Part shown: positions 8,162-15,129 of the stretch, one piece after another
Layout: each line of letters opens with the position of its first letter
Numbering within the stretch: position 1 is the stretch's first letter
Source: CAZNRY01 sp964575675
GTDB lineage: Bacteria; Eisenbacteria; RBG-16-71-46; CAIMUX01; VGJL01
Direction of reading: 5' to 3'
Assembly (NCBI GenBank): GCA_964575675.1
Contig: CAZNRY010000067.1
Coordinates: 1-19,715, forward strand
DNA length: 19,715 bases
Notes under the pieces: model-generated
Seen by the model: only the letters and a program-made list of their open reading frames with translations
What the model was told of the DNA's origin: nothing
Database searches by the model: none
Program-made: the position numbers and the translations under genes

Positions 8162-9118
8162 ATGAGCCTGTTTCCCTCGAAACCTGCGAGCGAAATGCCC
8201 TTCCGCGACATTCTCTATGAGAAGCGCGACTTCATCGCCCGGATCACGATCAATCGACCGGAAGCGTACAACGCTTACACAACGAACACGCTGCGGGAGT
8301 TGACCGCGGCCTTCCAGGACGCCGCGTGCGATGACCATGTTGGCGTGATCATCTTCACCGGGGCGGGGGAGAAGGCCTTCTGCACCGGAGGAGACGTCAA
8401 GGAATACGCGTCCGTCTACACCCAGCGCCCAAGGGACTACTGGAAATACATGGGGCTCTTCAGCGGGTACATCGAGAGCATTCTCAAGACCGGCAAGGTC
8501 ACCATCGCGCGGATCAACGGCATGGCGGTCGGAGGGGGGAACGAGTCGCAGCTCGCGTGCGATCTGGCGATCATCGCAGATGACACCTACATCGCGCAGG
8601 TCGGCACCAGCGTAGGGAGCGTCGCCTGCGGAGGGGCTACACAGTGGTTGAGCATCCACGTCGGGGATCGTAGGGCGCGGGAGATGCTCTTTCTGAATCC
8701 GAGGATCCCGGCGAAACAGGCCCTCGAGTGGGGACTGGTGAACCGGGCTGTTCCCCGCGAGAAACTGGATGAAGCAGTGAATGAGATGGCGCAGAACGCC
8801 CTGGACAAGTTCGCGGAATGCACCCGCTACACGAAGGCGCAGCTCAACTATTGGAAGGAGTCGTCCTGGTACGCCACGGTCGGCCATGCCCGCGATTGGC
8901 TGAGCACCCACTTCACTTCTCTCGAGCCATGGGAAGGAATGACCGCCTTCGCCGAGAAGCGCAAGGCGGACTACCGCGGCCTGCGGGAGACCGCGGCGCA
9001 GGGGGGAAGCTCCGAGTTTCTGTGGGGTCCTTACAGCCAGACCTGTCCGAAATGCGGCGCCAAGGGAATTCCGGCGGGGTTCGCCTACTGCGGCGCCTGC
9101 GGGATGCATCTGCGATGA
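8162..9118 (+). CDS. oah: Ring-opening hydrolase, 6-oxocyclohex-1-ene-1-carbonyl-CoA hydrolase-like (Oah/BamA/BadI group), with zinc-ribbon tail
   Basis: Crotonase-fold protein of 318 residues. Seen: INRPEAYNAYTT and CTGGDVKEYASVY, close to my recollection of Oah; an N-terminus (FRDILYEKRDF) recalling BadI; the oxyanion loop GMAVGGGNES with Glu128. At the second hydratase glutamate position it has AQVGTSVGS with Gly148, as in BadI and MenB-type C-C bond enzymes and unlike hydratases. This favours a hydrolase adding water and opening the ring of 6-oxocyclohexene-carbonyl-CoA. Known Oah proteins are about 375 residues, so this one is shorter. The C-terminus has CPKCG (Cys295, Cys298) and CGACG (Cys310, Cys313), a probable zinc ribbon. 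GGAGG precedes ATG 8162. The 127 bp gap before it shows no clear promoter. It overlaps dch by ATGA. BadI-type 2-ketocyclohexane-carboxyl-CoA hydrolase is the alternative. Confidence 0.75.
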   Translation: MSLFPSKPASEMPFRDILYEKRDFIARITINRPEAYNAYTTNTLRELTAAFQDAACDDHVGVIIFTGAGEKAFCTGGDVKEYASVYTQRPRDYWKYMGLFSGYIESILKTGKVTIARINGMAVGGGNESQLACDLAIIADDTYIAQVGTSVGSVACGGATQWLSIHVGDRRAREMLFLNPRIPAKQALEWGLVNRAVPREKLDEAVNEMAQNALDKFAECTRYTKAQLNYWKESSWYATVGHARDWLSTHFTSLEPWEGMTAFAEKRKADYRGLRETAAQGGSSEFLWGPYSQTCPKCGAKGIPAGFAYCGACGMHLR

Positions 9119-9891
9119 GCGGGGGGGAAGATGGCCGGATCCGGTTCGAGGTCCGCGAGGACGTCGCGTACGTCACACTGAACGCTCCGCCGCTCAACAT
9201 CCTGACCATGGCGATGATGGATGAGCTGAGCGGGGTGCTCGAACGCGTGCAGGCCGACATCTCCCTCAAAGCGCTCTGCGTGACCGCGAACGGCAAGGCG
9301 TTCAGCGCGGGCGCGGACGTGGACGAACACCGGCCCGAGAACGTGGAGGCGATGATCCGCTCCTTCGGCCGGCTGATCCGTCTGCTCGATCGGCTCGAGA
9401 TCCCGTGCGTGATGGGCGTCGCGGGAGCCGCTCTGGGGGGTGGTTTCGAGCTGGCGGTCATGGCGGATCTGCTGCTCGCGACCGAAGAGGCGGCTTTTGG
9501 CCAGCCGGAGATCCGTCTTGGGTTCATCGCTCCGATCGGTCTCTTGCGTCTCCCCGCCATCGTCGGTCCGGCCAGGGCGGTGGAGATCACCGCTTCGGGG
9601 CGCACCTACACGGCGGAGGAGATGAGGGCCTACGGTCTGGTCGCGCGGATCGTCCCGGCGGCGGATCTTCCGGAGGCGCTCGAGGCGTCGTTGAAGCACT
9701 TCCGCATGGCCAGCCCGCTCATCATGAGACTCAACGTCCGCACCCTGAAAAGGCACCGTGGCCAGCCGTTCGAGGCCGCCCTGCCGGAGGTGGAGCGGAC
9801 GTTTCTGGATGAGCTGATGAAGACGGAAGACGTGCGCGAGGGGCTGGCCTCTTTCTTCGAGAAGCGCCGGCCCGTGTGGAAAAACCGCTGA
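9115..9891 (+). CDS. dch: Cyclohexa-1,5-diene-1-carbonyl-CoA hydratase
   Basis: Enoyl-CoA hydratase-family protein of 258 residues, the usual length. It should add water to the dienoyl-CoA product of benzoyl-CoA reductase, giving 6-hydroxycyclohex-1-ene-1-carbonyl-CoA. Evidence: the N-terminal APPLNILTMAMMDEL (24-38) and AGADVDEHRPENVEAMI (65-81) match the Dch/BamR type as I know it; the oxyanion loop GAALGGGFEL with Glu112 and FGQPEIRLG with Glu132 supply both acid-base glutamates of a working hydratase. The start overlaps the stop of the Oah-like gene (ATGA), so the two are translated together. The product is the substrate of Had encoded at 17030-18106. BadK-like cyclohexene-carbonyl-CoA hydratase is the main alternative; the presence of had favours Dch. 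Confidence 0.83.
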   Translation: MSGGEDGRIRFEVREDVAYVTLNAPPLNILTMAMMDELSGVLERVQADISLKALCVTANGKAFSAGADVDEHRPENVEAMIRSFGRLIRLLDRLEIPCVMGVAGAALGGGFELAVMADLLLATEEAAFGQPEIRLGFIAPIGLLRLPAIVGPARAVEITASGRTYTAEEMRAYGLVARIVPAADLPEALEASLKHFRMASPLIMRLNVRTLKRHRGQPFEAALPEVERTFLDELMKTEDVREGLASFFEKRRPVWKNR

Positions 9892-9947
9892 CGGGATCCC
9901 GCCGCTCGATCTCGGAACCGGATGGGTCCGTTTCGTAGGAGGGGACG

Positions 9948-12212
9948 ATGCGCATCTTGATTGTGGGCGCGGGCGCACTCGGCGGGCTAGTCGGGGTGCA
10001 TCTGGTTGACTCCGGCGCGGAAGTGATCCTGCTCGAGATCAACCGATCCCGCGCGAAGCTCCTGAGCGAAACCGGTCTGTATCTCTCCATGGAAGATAAG
10101 GGCGAACGATGCGTGCGCTTGAAGATCGTGCCGTTCCTCGATGAGACGGATCCGGTCGATCTCGTTTTCATCGCGGTCAAGTCCTATGAAACGGAAGCGG
10201 CCGTCCGCAGCGTGCTTTCGATCATCGGTCCGAAGACGAAGATCCTCTCCATGCAGAATGGAATCGGCAACACCGACGTGATGGCCGGCATAGTGGGCCC
10301 GGAAAGGGTCCTCTCCGGCATCACGTACCACAGCATCCAGCACACCGGTCCGAACCGGCTCCGCTATCGCCCCGGGATCAAGCCGATCCAGATCGCGCCC
10401 TATGACGGAACCATCACCGACGACGTTCTGGCGATCGGTGAGGTCTTCCGGCGGGGCGGGCTCAGCACCGATGTGGTGGAGAACATCGATCACTCCGTCT
10501 GGCAGAAGCTACTCCACAACGCGGTGGTCAATCCTGTCTCCGCCCTTACCGGACTATCCTGTCGCGAGCTGCTGGATGATGATGATTTACAAATGTTCAT
10601 GCGCTCGCTCTGCATGGAGATCATCGCGGTCATGCGCGCGCGGGGAGTTCCGATCGTCGACGAGGAGGATCCCTACCGGCCGGTGATCGGATCCCAGAAC
10701 GCGCTGGGGAAGAACCGTCCTTCGATGTGGCAGGATCTGGCACGCGGGCACCGCACCGAGGTCGACGCCATCAACGGCGCCGTCGTTGTGGAGGCGAAGC
10801 GGCTGGGATTTGAGGCGCCCCACAACTTCGCTCTGGTGCGGTTCATCCACTCGCGTGAGCGCCAGAAGTTTCTGCGTAAGGAAGAGATCAGGATGACGCT
10901 CCGCGCCGCGGTGGGAACGGGCCCTCGGGTCGAGGTGCGCCCAACTCTGGTGGCAAGGGGGGGCGGGATGCCGTCGGGCCGGGTGCCTCTTCAGACCGCC
11001 CCGAAGCTGCGGGAGCTGCTGCGAAACTACTTCCACGATCTCCAGGCGGCTGCGGACGATCCGGCACGCAAGGTCGCATGGTGTAGCTGGATGGGTCCAG
11101 TCGAGATCGTCCGCGCCCTCGGCCTCACCCCCTACTTCCCGGAGAACCACGCGGCGTTGATCGGCGCGAGCCGGCAGACCGGCCGCTATATCCCCCGGGC
11201 GATGGCGGAAGGTTTCTCCCAGTTCGCGAGCTCGGCGATGACGAGCGACATCGGGGCGATGCTCGCCGGTCACAGCCCCCTGGTGAACGTTTACGGGATC
11301 GAGGGACCGCCTCGCCCGGACGTTGTCCTCTACAACACGAGCAACGGGCATAGCCTGGTCCGCTGGTTCGAGTTTTACGGCGGCTACTTCCGTGTTCCCG
11401 TTATGGGCTTGCATTCCCCCGGCTACCTGCACGAGGTGACCGGAATCGAGATCGATGCGGTGGCCCAGCAGACTCATCGCATGATCACGGGGCTGGAGTC
11501 GATCGTGGGGCGGAAACTCGATCCCGATCGTCTCTCGCAGGTCGTGGCGTATTCAGCCAAAGCCTCGAGTCTCTGGTGGGAGATCATGCATTTGGCGCGA
11601 ACGGTCCCATCCCCAATCACCTTCTTCGATCTGGTCATCCACATGGCGCCGATGGTCGTCCTGCGCGGCACTCCCGAGGCGGTCGAGTACTACACGATCC
11701 TGAAGGCGGAGCTGGAGGAACGGATCGCGGCGGGGCAGGCGGCGGTTCCGGGCGAACGGTTCCGGTTCTACTGGGAAGGACCGCCGATCTGGTGCGCGCT
11801 AAGGCCTCTGGCCAAGCTCTTCATGAGCCACGGCGTGGCGATCGTCGCGGCGACCTATCCCCGGATCTGCTCGGTGGAGGGACTCGACCCGGACAACCCG
11901 GTTGCGAGCATGGCGGCGGCCTACACCGGCATCTTCCCGAACCGGTCGGACGAGTACAAAGCCCAGTTCCTGACGGCGCAGTTCAATGACTTCGGAGTCG
12001 ACGGCGTGATCTATCACGACGGGAGGACCGCTCCCGATCACAGCAACGTCCGCTACGGCCTGGAGGTCCGCCTCAGCCGGGCGACGAAGCTGCCCTCGAT
12101 CGTGATCGAGGCTGATTCGCATGACCTGCGGCTCTTCTCCATGGAACAGGTCACGAAGCAGCTTAGCGAGTTTCTTGAGCGGCGGGCGCCTGTCGGCGTT
12201 GGTCAGGCCTGA
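9948..12212 (+). CDS. Fusion: PanE/ApbA-type dehydrogenase + cysteine-less benzoyl-CoA reductase BcrB-like subunit
   Basis: A single 754-residue frame with two parts. Residues 1-310 are a complete ketopantoate-reductase-type enzyme: GAGALGG (7-13), AVKSYET with Lys78, SMQNGIGN (101-108), VWQKLLHNAVVNP with Lys187, Asn191 and Asn195, and RTEVDAINGAVV with Glu271. Residues 353-745 are homologous to BcrB/HgdB-type subunits and most similar in this window to the protein at 13052-14287 (shared PYFPENHAALIGASRQ, TSDIGAMLAG, WFEFYGGYFRVPV, RFYWEGPPIW). Yet the three cysteines that ligate the [4Fe-4S] cluster are replaced: Ser428, Gly467 and Gly692, plus Ala695 for a fourth cysteine. Residues 311-352 are an unstructured-looking linker with possible internal starts at Met316 (10893) and Met341 (10968). 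GGAGGGG precedes ATG 9948. The PanE part may reduce a 2-oxoacid or act on a related substrate; the function of the whole is unknown. Confidence 0.8.
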   Translation: MRILIVGAGALGGLVGVHLVDSGAEVILLEINRSRAKLLSETGLYLSMEDKGERCVRLKIVPFLDETDPVDLVFIAVKSYETEAAVRSVLSIIGPKTKILSMQNGIGNTDVMAGIVGPERVLSGITYHSIQHTGPNRLRYRPGIKPIQIAPYDGTITDDVLAIGEVFRRGGLSTDVVENIDHSVWQKLLHNAVVNPVSALTGLSCRELLDDDDLQMFMRSLCMEIIAVMRARGVPIVDEEDPYRPVIGSQNALGKNRPSMWQDLARGHRTEVDAINGAVVVEAKRLGFEAPHNFALVRFIHSRERQKFLRKEEIRMTLRAAVGTGPRVEVRPTLVARGGGMPSGRVPLQTAPKLRELLRNYFHDLQAAADDPARKVAWCSWMGPVEIVRALGLTPYFPENHAALIGASRQTGRYIPRAMAEGFSQFASSAMTSDIGAMLAGHSPLVNVYGIEGPPRPDVVLYNTSNGHSLVRWFEFYGGYFRVPVMGLHSPGYLHEVTGIEIDAVAQQTHRMITGLESIVGRKLDPDRLSQVVAYSAKASSLWWEIMHLARTVPSPITFFDLVIHMAPMVVLRGTPEAVEYYTILKAELEERIAAGQAAVPGERFRFYWEGPPIWCALRPLAKLFMSHGVAIVAATYPRICSVEGLDPDNPVASMAAAYTGIFPNRSDEYKAQFLTAQFNDFGVDGVIYHDGRTAPDHSNVRYGLEVRLSRATKLPSIVIEADSHDLRLFSMEQVTKQLSEFLERRAPVGVGQA

Positions 12213-12270
12213 ACATGGAGACCAGTGGGATAACGGTGGATCGCGCGCTCGTCGCGAGGAGAGAAACAGG

Positions 12271-13062
12271 ATGACAGAAACTCGAACACTCGTTGCGGGG
12301 ATCGACGTGGGGACGGAGTGCATCAAGACGATCATTCTGGACCACGCGCGCACGATCCTCGGGCGGTCGATCCTTGCCACCCAGGGACCGTTCGAAGGAC
12401 GCATCCACGAGGCGCTCATGGCCGCCGTGGACGACGCTCGATGCAAAGTGGCGGACCTGTCCGCCGTCGAAGCGACGGGGTTTGCCGCAAACTGCGCGAT
12501 CGCCGCGACCGGGTTCTCCAGCGAACCTGCGTGTCATGCACGGGGAGCCTTCCACCATGTTCCGAATCCGATGACGGTGGTCGACATCGGCGGAAGGGAT
12601 CCGGCCGTGATCCGAGTCGACGATCGTGGGCGCGCGATCGAGAGCCGCTCGGCCCGCCGGTGCGCCGTGGGGATCGGGACCTTTCTCATGTTCGCCGCCC
12701 GGCATCTCGACATCCACCCCTCGAGGCTGGAAGAGCTGGCCGCGGCAGCCGAGCAGCCGGCGACCATCGGAAGCTACTGCTCCGTTTTCTCCGGGACCGA
12801 GATTCTGGAGCGGCTCAGGGAAGGAACGGGGCGCGAGGAGATCGCGCTCGGCTGCATCGACTCGATCGCGGAACGGGTGTTCGAGATCGGCGGGTTCGCG
12901 CCTCCCATCATCGTGACGGGAGGGGTCGCCGAGTACTTTCCCGGTGTTTTGCGGACTCTCTCGGAAAGGACCGAGATGGAGGTGCGCGCGGTTCCTGAGC
13001 CGATCATGGCCTGTGCTTTGGGAGCCGCCATCACAGCGCTGGAGAGGATCCATGGCGGCTAG
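12271..13062 (+). CDS. BcrA/BcrD/HgdC-family ATPase with altered nucleotide motifs
   Basis: ASKHA-fold activator ATPase of 263 residues, related to the ATP-hydrolysing electron-transfer subunits of benzoyl-CoA reductase and 2-hydroxyacyl-CoA dehydratase. The two cysteines that hold the inter-subunit [4Fe-4S] cluster remain: Cys131 in RRCAVGIG and Cys170 in GSYCSVFSGTE. The late GGVAEYFPG motif (218-225) is also intact. But the first phosphate loop reads GIDVGTECIKT where the neighbour has GIDSGSWTTKA; DIGGQDAK has become DIGGRDPA (106-112); and the usual CAAGTG is CAVGIG. ATP binding or hydrolysis may thus be altered. AGGAG lies upstream of ATG 12271. The end overlaps the next gene by 11 bp. 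It directly follows the cysteine-less catalytic-like subunit, suggesting the two are partners. Confidence 0.82.
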   Translation: MTETRTLVAGIDVGTECIKTIILDHARTILGRSILATQGPFEGRIHEALMAAVDDARCKVADLSAVEATGFAANCAIAATGFSSEPACHARGAFHHVPNPMTVVDIGGRDPAVIRVDDRGRAIESRSARRCAVGIGTFLMFAARHLDIHPSRLEELAAAAEQPATIGSYCSVFSGTEILERLREGTGREEIALGCIDSIAERVFEIGGFAPPIIVTGGVAEYFPGVLRTLSERTEMEVRAVPEPIMACALGAAITALERIHGG

Positions 13063-14287
13063 TAGCGCGATTCGAAAAGAGCTTCACAGCATCGCTCGTC
13101 TCAAGGAACTGATGGGGGAGACTTTCCGTCGTCTGGACCGCGCCGCGCGGGAGCGGAGCGCGCCTGTCGCTTGGTGCACCAGCGTGGGGCCGGCCGAGAT
13201 TCTGCATGCCCTCGGCTATGAGGTCTTCTATCCCGAGAATCACGGCGCGATGCTCGGGGCGACGCGAATGGCCAACGACAACATGCCGCGCGCCCATGCG
13301 GTCGGTTATTCCCAGGAGATCTGCTCTTATCTGACCAGCGACATCGGCGCCTATCTGGGGAAGACGACTCCGCTGAAGGCCTACGGTCTCGAGGAGGTGC
13401 CCCGGCCCGACGTTCTGATCTTCAACACGAACCAGTGCCGCGACGTGCGGGACTGGTTCGAGTTCTACGGCCGGGTCTGGTCGATCCCCGTGCTCGGCGT
13501 GACCTCGGTCCGCGGGATCGATGAGGTGACCGATTCTCTGGTGGATGGGACCGCCCGACAGCTTGAAGCGCTGATCCCGCCGTTGGAAGAGATCGCCGGG
13601 CGCAGACTCGATGCCTCCAGGCTCGAGACCGCCACGCGGCTCTCGCGGGAGTCGTCGGATCTCTGGAAGGCCTGTCTGGAGACCGCGACGCATCGTCCGG
13701 CTCCACTCACCTTCTTCGATGCGACGATCCAGATGGCTCCCGCCGTCGTCCTGCGGGGCAAACTCGAGGCGTGCGACTACTATCGTCTTCTTCTGGCAGA
13801 GCTACAGGAACGCGTCGCCTCCGGGAGCGCCGCAGTCGAAGGGGAGCGCTTCCGGCTCTACTGGGAAGGGATGCCGATCTGGGGAAAGCTGCGGGAGCAC
13901 TCGAGCCTCTTCGCCAGCCTAAAGACCAGCGTGGTCGCCTCCACATACTGCAGCAGCTGGGTCTTCCCCGCGCTCGATCCCCGGGACCCGATCCGTTCGA
14001 TCGCTCGTGCATCGCTGGAGCTCTTCATCGCCCGCTCCGAGGGATGGAAGGAACGTTACCTCGAAGAAACGGTGCGGCGGTTTCGGGCCGACGGCATCGT
14101 TTTTCACGACTGCCGGACGTGTCCCAACAACTCCAACACCCGATACGGCATGCCCCGGAGGCTGCAGGAGCGCTTCGGGATCCCGGTCTTGGTGATCGAG
14201 GGGGATCACATGGACCTGCGCTGCTATTCGACGGAGCAATCGCGGACGAGTATCGAGGGATTCGTGGAGCAGATCGCCGAGGCATGA
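13052..14287 (+). CDS. Benzoyl-CoA reductase/2-hydroxyacyl-CoA dehydratase catalytic subunit, BcrB-like, cysteines intact
   Basis: HGD-D family protein of 411 residues. It probably binds the [4Fe-4S] cluster that takes electrons from the ATPase and reduces or dehydrates a CoA-ester. Cluster-ligand candidates are Cys91 in QEICSYLTSDIG, Cys129 in NTNQCRDV and Cys354 in FHDCRTC. They align with Cys87 and Cys122 of BcrB at the right edge and with the three positions missing from the fusion protein at 9948. It is more like BcrB than BcrC: WFEFYG and the PENHGAMLGA region line up with BcrB. GGAGAGG precedes ATG 13052. It overlaps its upstream neighbour by 11 bp and its downstream neighbour by ATGA, as expected for complex partners. 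The substrate is unknown; aryl-CoA and (R)-2-hydroxyacyl-CoA are both possible. Confidence 0.85.
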   Translation: MAASSAIRKELHSIARLKELMGETFRRLDRAARERSAPVAWCTSVGPAEILHALGYEVFYPENHGAMLGATRMANDNMPRAHAVGYSQEICSYLTSDIGAYLGKTTPLKAYGLEEVPRPDVLIFNTNQCRDVRDWFEFYGRVWSIPVLGVTSVRGIDEVTDSLVDGTARQLEALIPPLEEIAGRRLDASRLETATRLSRESSDLWKACLETATHRPAPLTFFDATIQMAPAVVLRGKLEACDYYRLLLAELQERVASGSAAVEGERFRLYWEGMPIWGKLREHSSLFASLKTSVVASTYCSSWVFPALDPRDPIRSIARASLELFIARSEGWKERYLEETVRRFRADGIVFHDCRTCPNNSNTRYGMPRRLQERFGIPVLVIEGDHMDLRCYSTEQSRTSIEGFVEQIAEA

Positions 14288-15129
14288 GAGATCCGGTGAC
14301 GAGAGAGAGGGAATCGAAGGGCCTCTATGGAGGGATCGACTCCGGCTCCTGGACGACCAAGGCGGTCGTCATCGATGAGAAAGCGCGCGTCCTCGCGCGA
14401 GCGGTCGTGCGGACGGGGGCCGGTCTGCCCGAGGCGGCCGAGGAGGCGTTCTCGCGGGTTACCGAGGGGGCCGGGATCGACCGGCGGTCGATCGCCGCCG
14501 TCTGCGCCACGGGCTTCGGGCGTCATAGCATCGCCTTTGCGGGCGCGACCCGCACCGAGCTCGACTGCCACGCCCGGGGGGTGCGCCACTACGTGGCCGC
14601 GCCGTTCACGGTGGTCGACATCGGCGGTCAGGACGCGAAGGTGATCAGGATCGGTCCTGACGGCCGCAGGGTCGCGCACAAGATGAACCGCAAATGCGCC
14701 GCCGGGACGGGGAGCTTCCTCGATGAAATGGCCATGCGCCTCAACATCCCGACCGAGAAACTCCCCGAGCTCGCGGCCGGTTTCGTGGAGGAAGTCGAGC
14801 TGGGGAGCTTCTGCACGGTCTTCACGGGGACCGAGCTCTTGACCGCGATCCGCCGGGGAAAGCGCCCCGCAGACCTCGCCCGCGCGGCCTACCGCTCGGT
14901 GGTGAAGAGAATCCTTGAGATGGACGTGCTCGAGGGAACGGTGGTCACGACCGGGGGCGTGGTCGCCTATCACCCGATGGTGGTGCAGCTCCTGGAATCC
15001 GCGCTCGGATTTCGAATCGTGGTGGTCCCCCATCCGCAGGAGATGGGAGCGTTCGGCGCGGCCCTCGCGGTGCTCGAGGGGGTCGTGAGGGACAACCGGG
15101 TCGCGGCGGAGGACGCGGATTCCGCATGA
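14284..15129 (+). CDS. BcrA/BcrD/HgdC-family activator ATPase, canonical
   Basis: ATP-dependent electron-transfer subunit of 281 residues, about the size of BcrD. All family motifs are intact: GIDSGSWTTKAVVID (17-31), CATGFGR (74-80), DCHARGVRHY (94-103), DIGGQDAKVI (112-121), NRKCAAGTGSFLDEMA with Cys138 (135-150), GSFCTVFTGTE with Cys177 (174-184) and TGGVVAYHP (223-231). Cys138 and Cys177 should bind a [4Fe-4S] cluster between two ATPase subunits, reduced by ferredoxin and energised by ATP. It overlaps both neighbours by ATGA, so it is translated with the cysteine-bearing catalytic subunit upstream. The true partner could be the degenerate ATPase at 12271, forming a heterodimer, or it may form a homodimer as HgdC does. 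Confidence 0.87.
   Translation: MRDPVTRERESKGLYGGIDSGSWTTKAVVIDEKARVLARAVVRTGAGLPEAAEEAFSRVTEGAGIDRRSIAAVCATGFGRHSIAFAGATRTELDCHARGVRHYVAAPFTVVDIGGQDAKVIRIGPDGRRVAHKMNRKCAAGTGSFLDEMAMRLNIPTEKLPELAAGFVEEVELGSFCTVFTGTELLTAIRRGKRPADLARAAYRSVVKRILEMDVLEGTVVTTGGVVAYHPMVVQLLESALGFRIVVVPHPQEMGAFGAALAVLEGVVRDNRVAAEDADSA

Noticed and set aside
6967..9109. Two long minus-strand open frames opposite the Mo-enzyme and Oah-like genes
   Set aside because: Same reason: antisense to well-supported genes, with no recognisable protein features.
9893..9902. Perfect palindrome CGGGATCCCG just after dch
   Set aside because: It has no loop, so it cannot form a hairpin, and no T-run follows; not a terminator, and too short to call an operator alone.
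13052..15129. Naming these genes bcrB and bcrD
   Set aside because: The genuine bcrC/bcrB start at 18171 and 19337 and resemble Thauera proteins far more closely; this pair belongs to a different branch.
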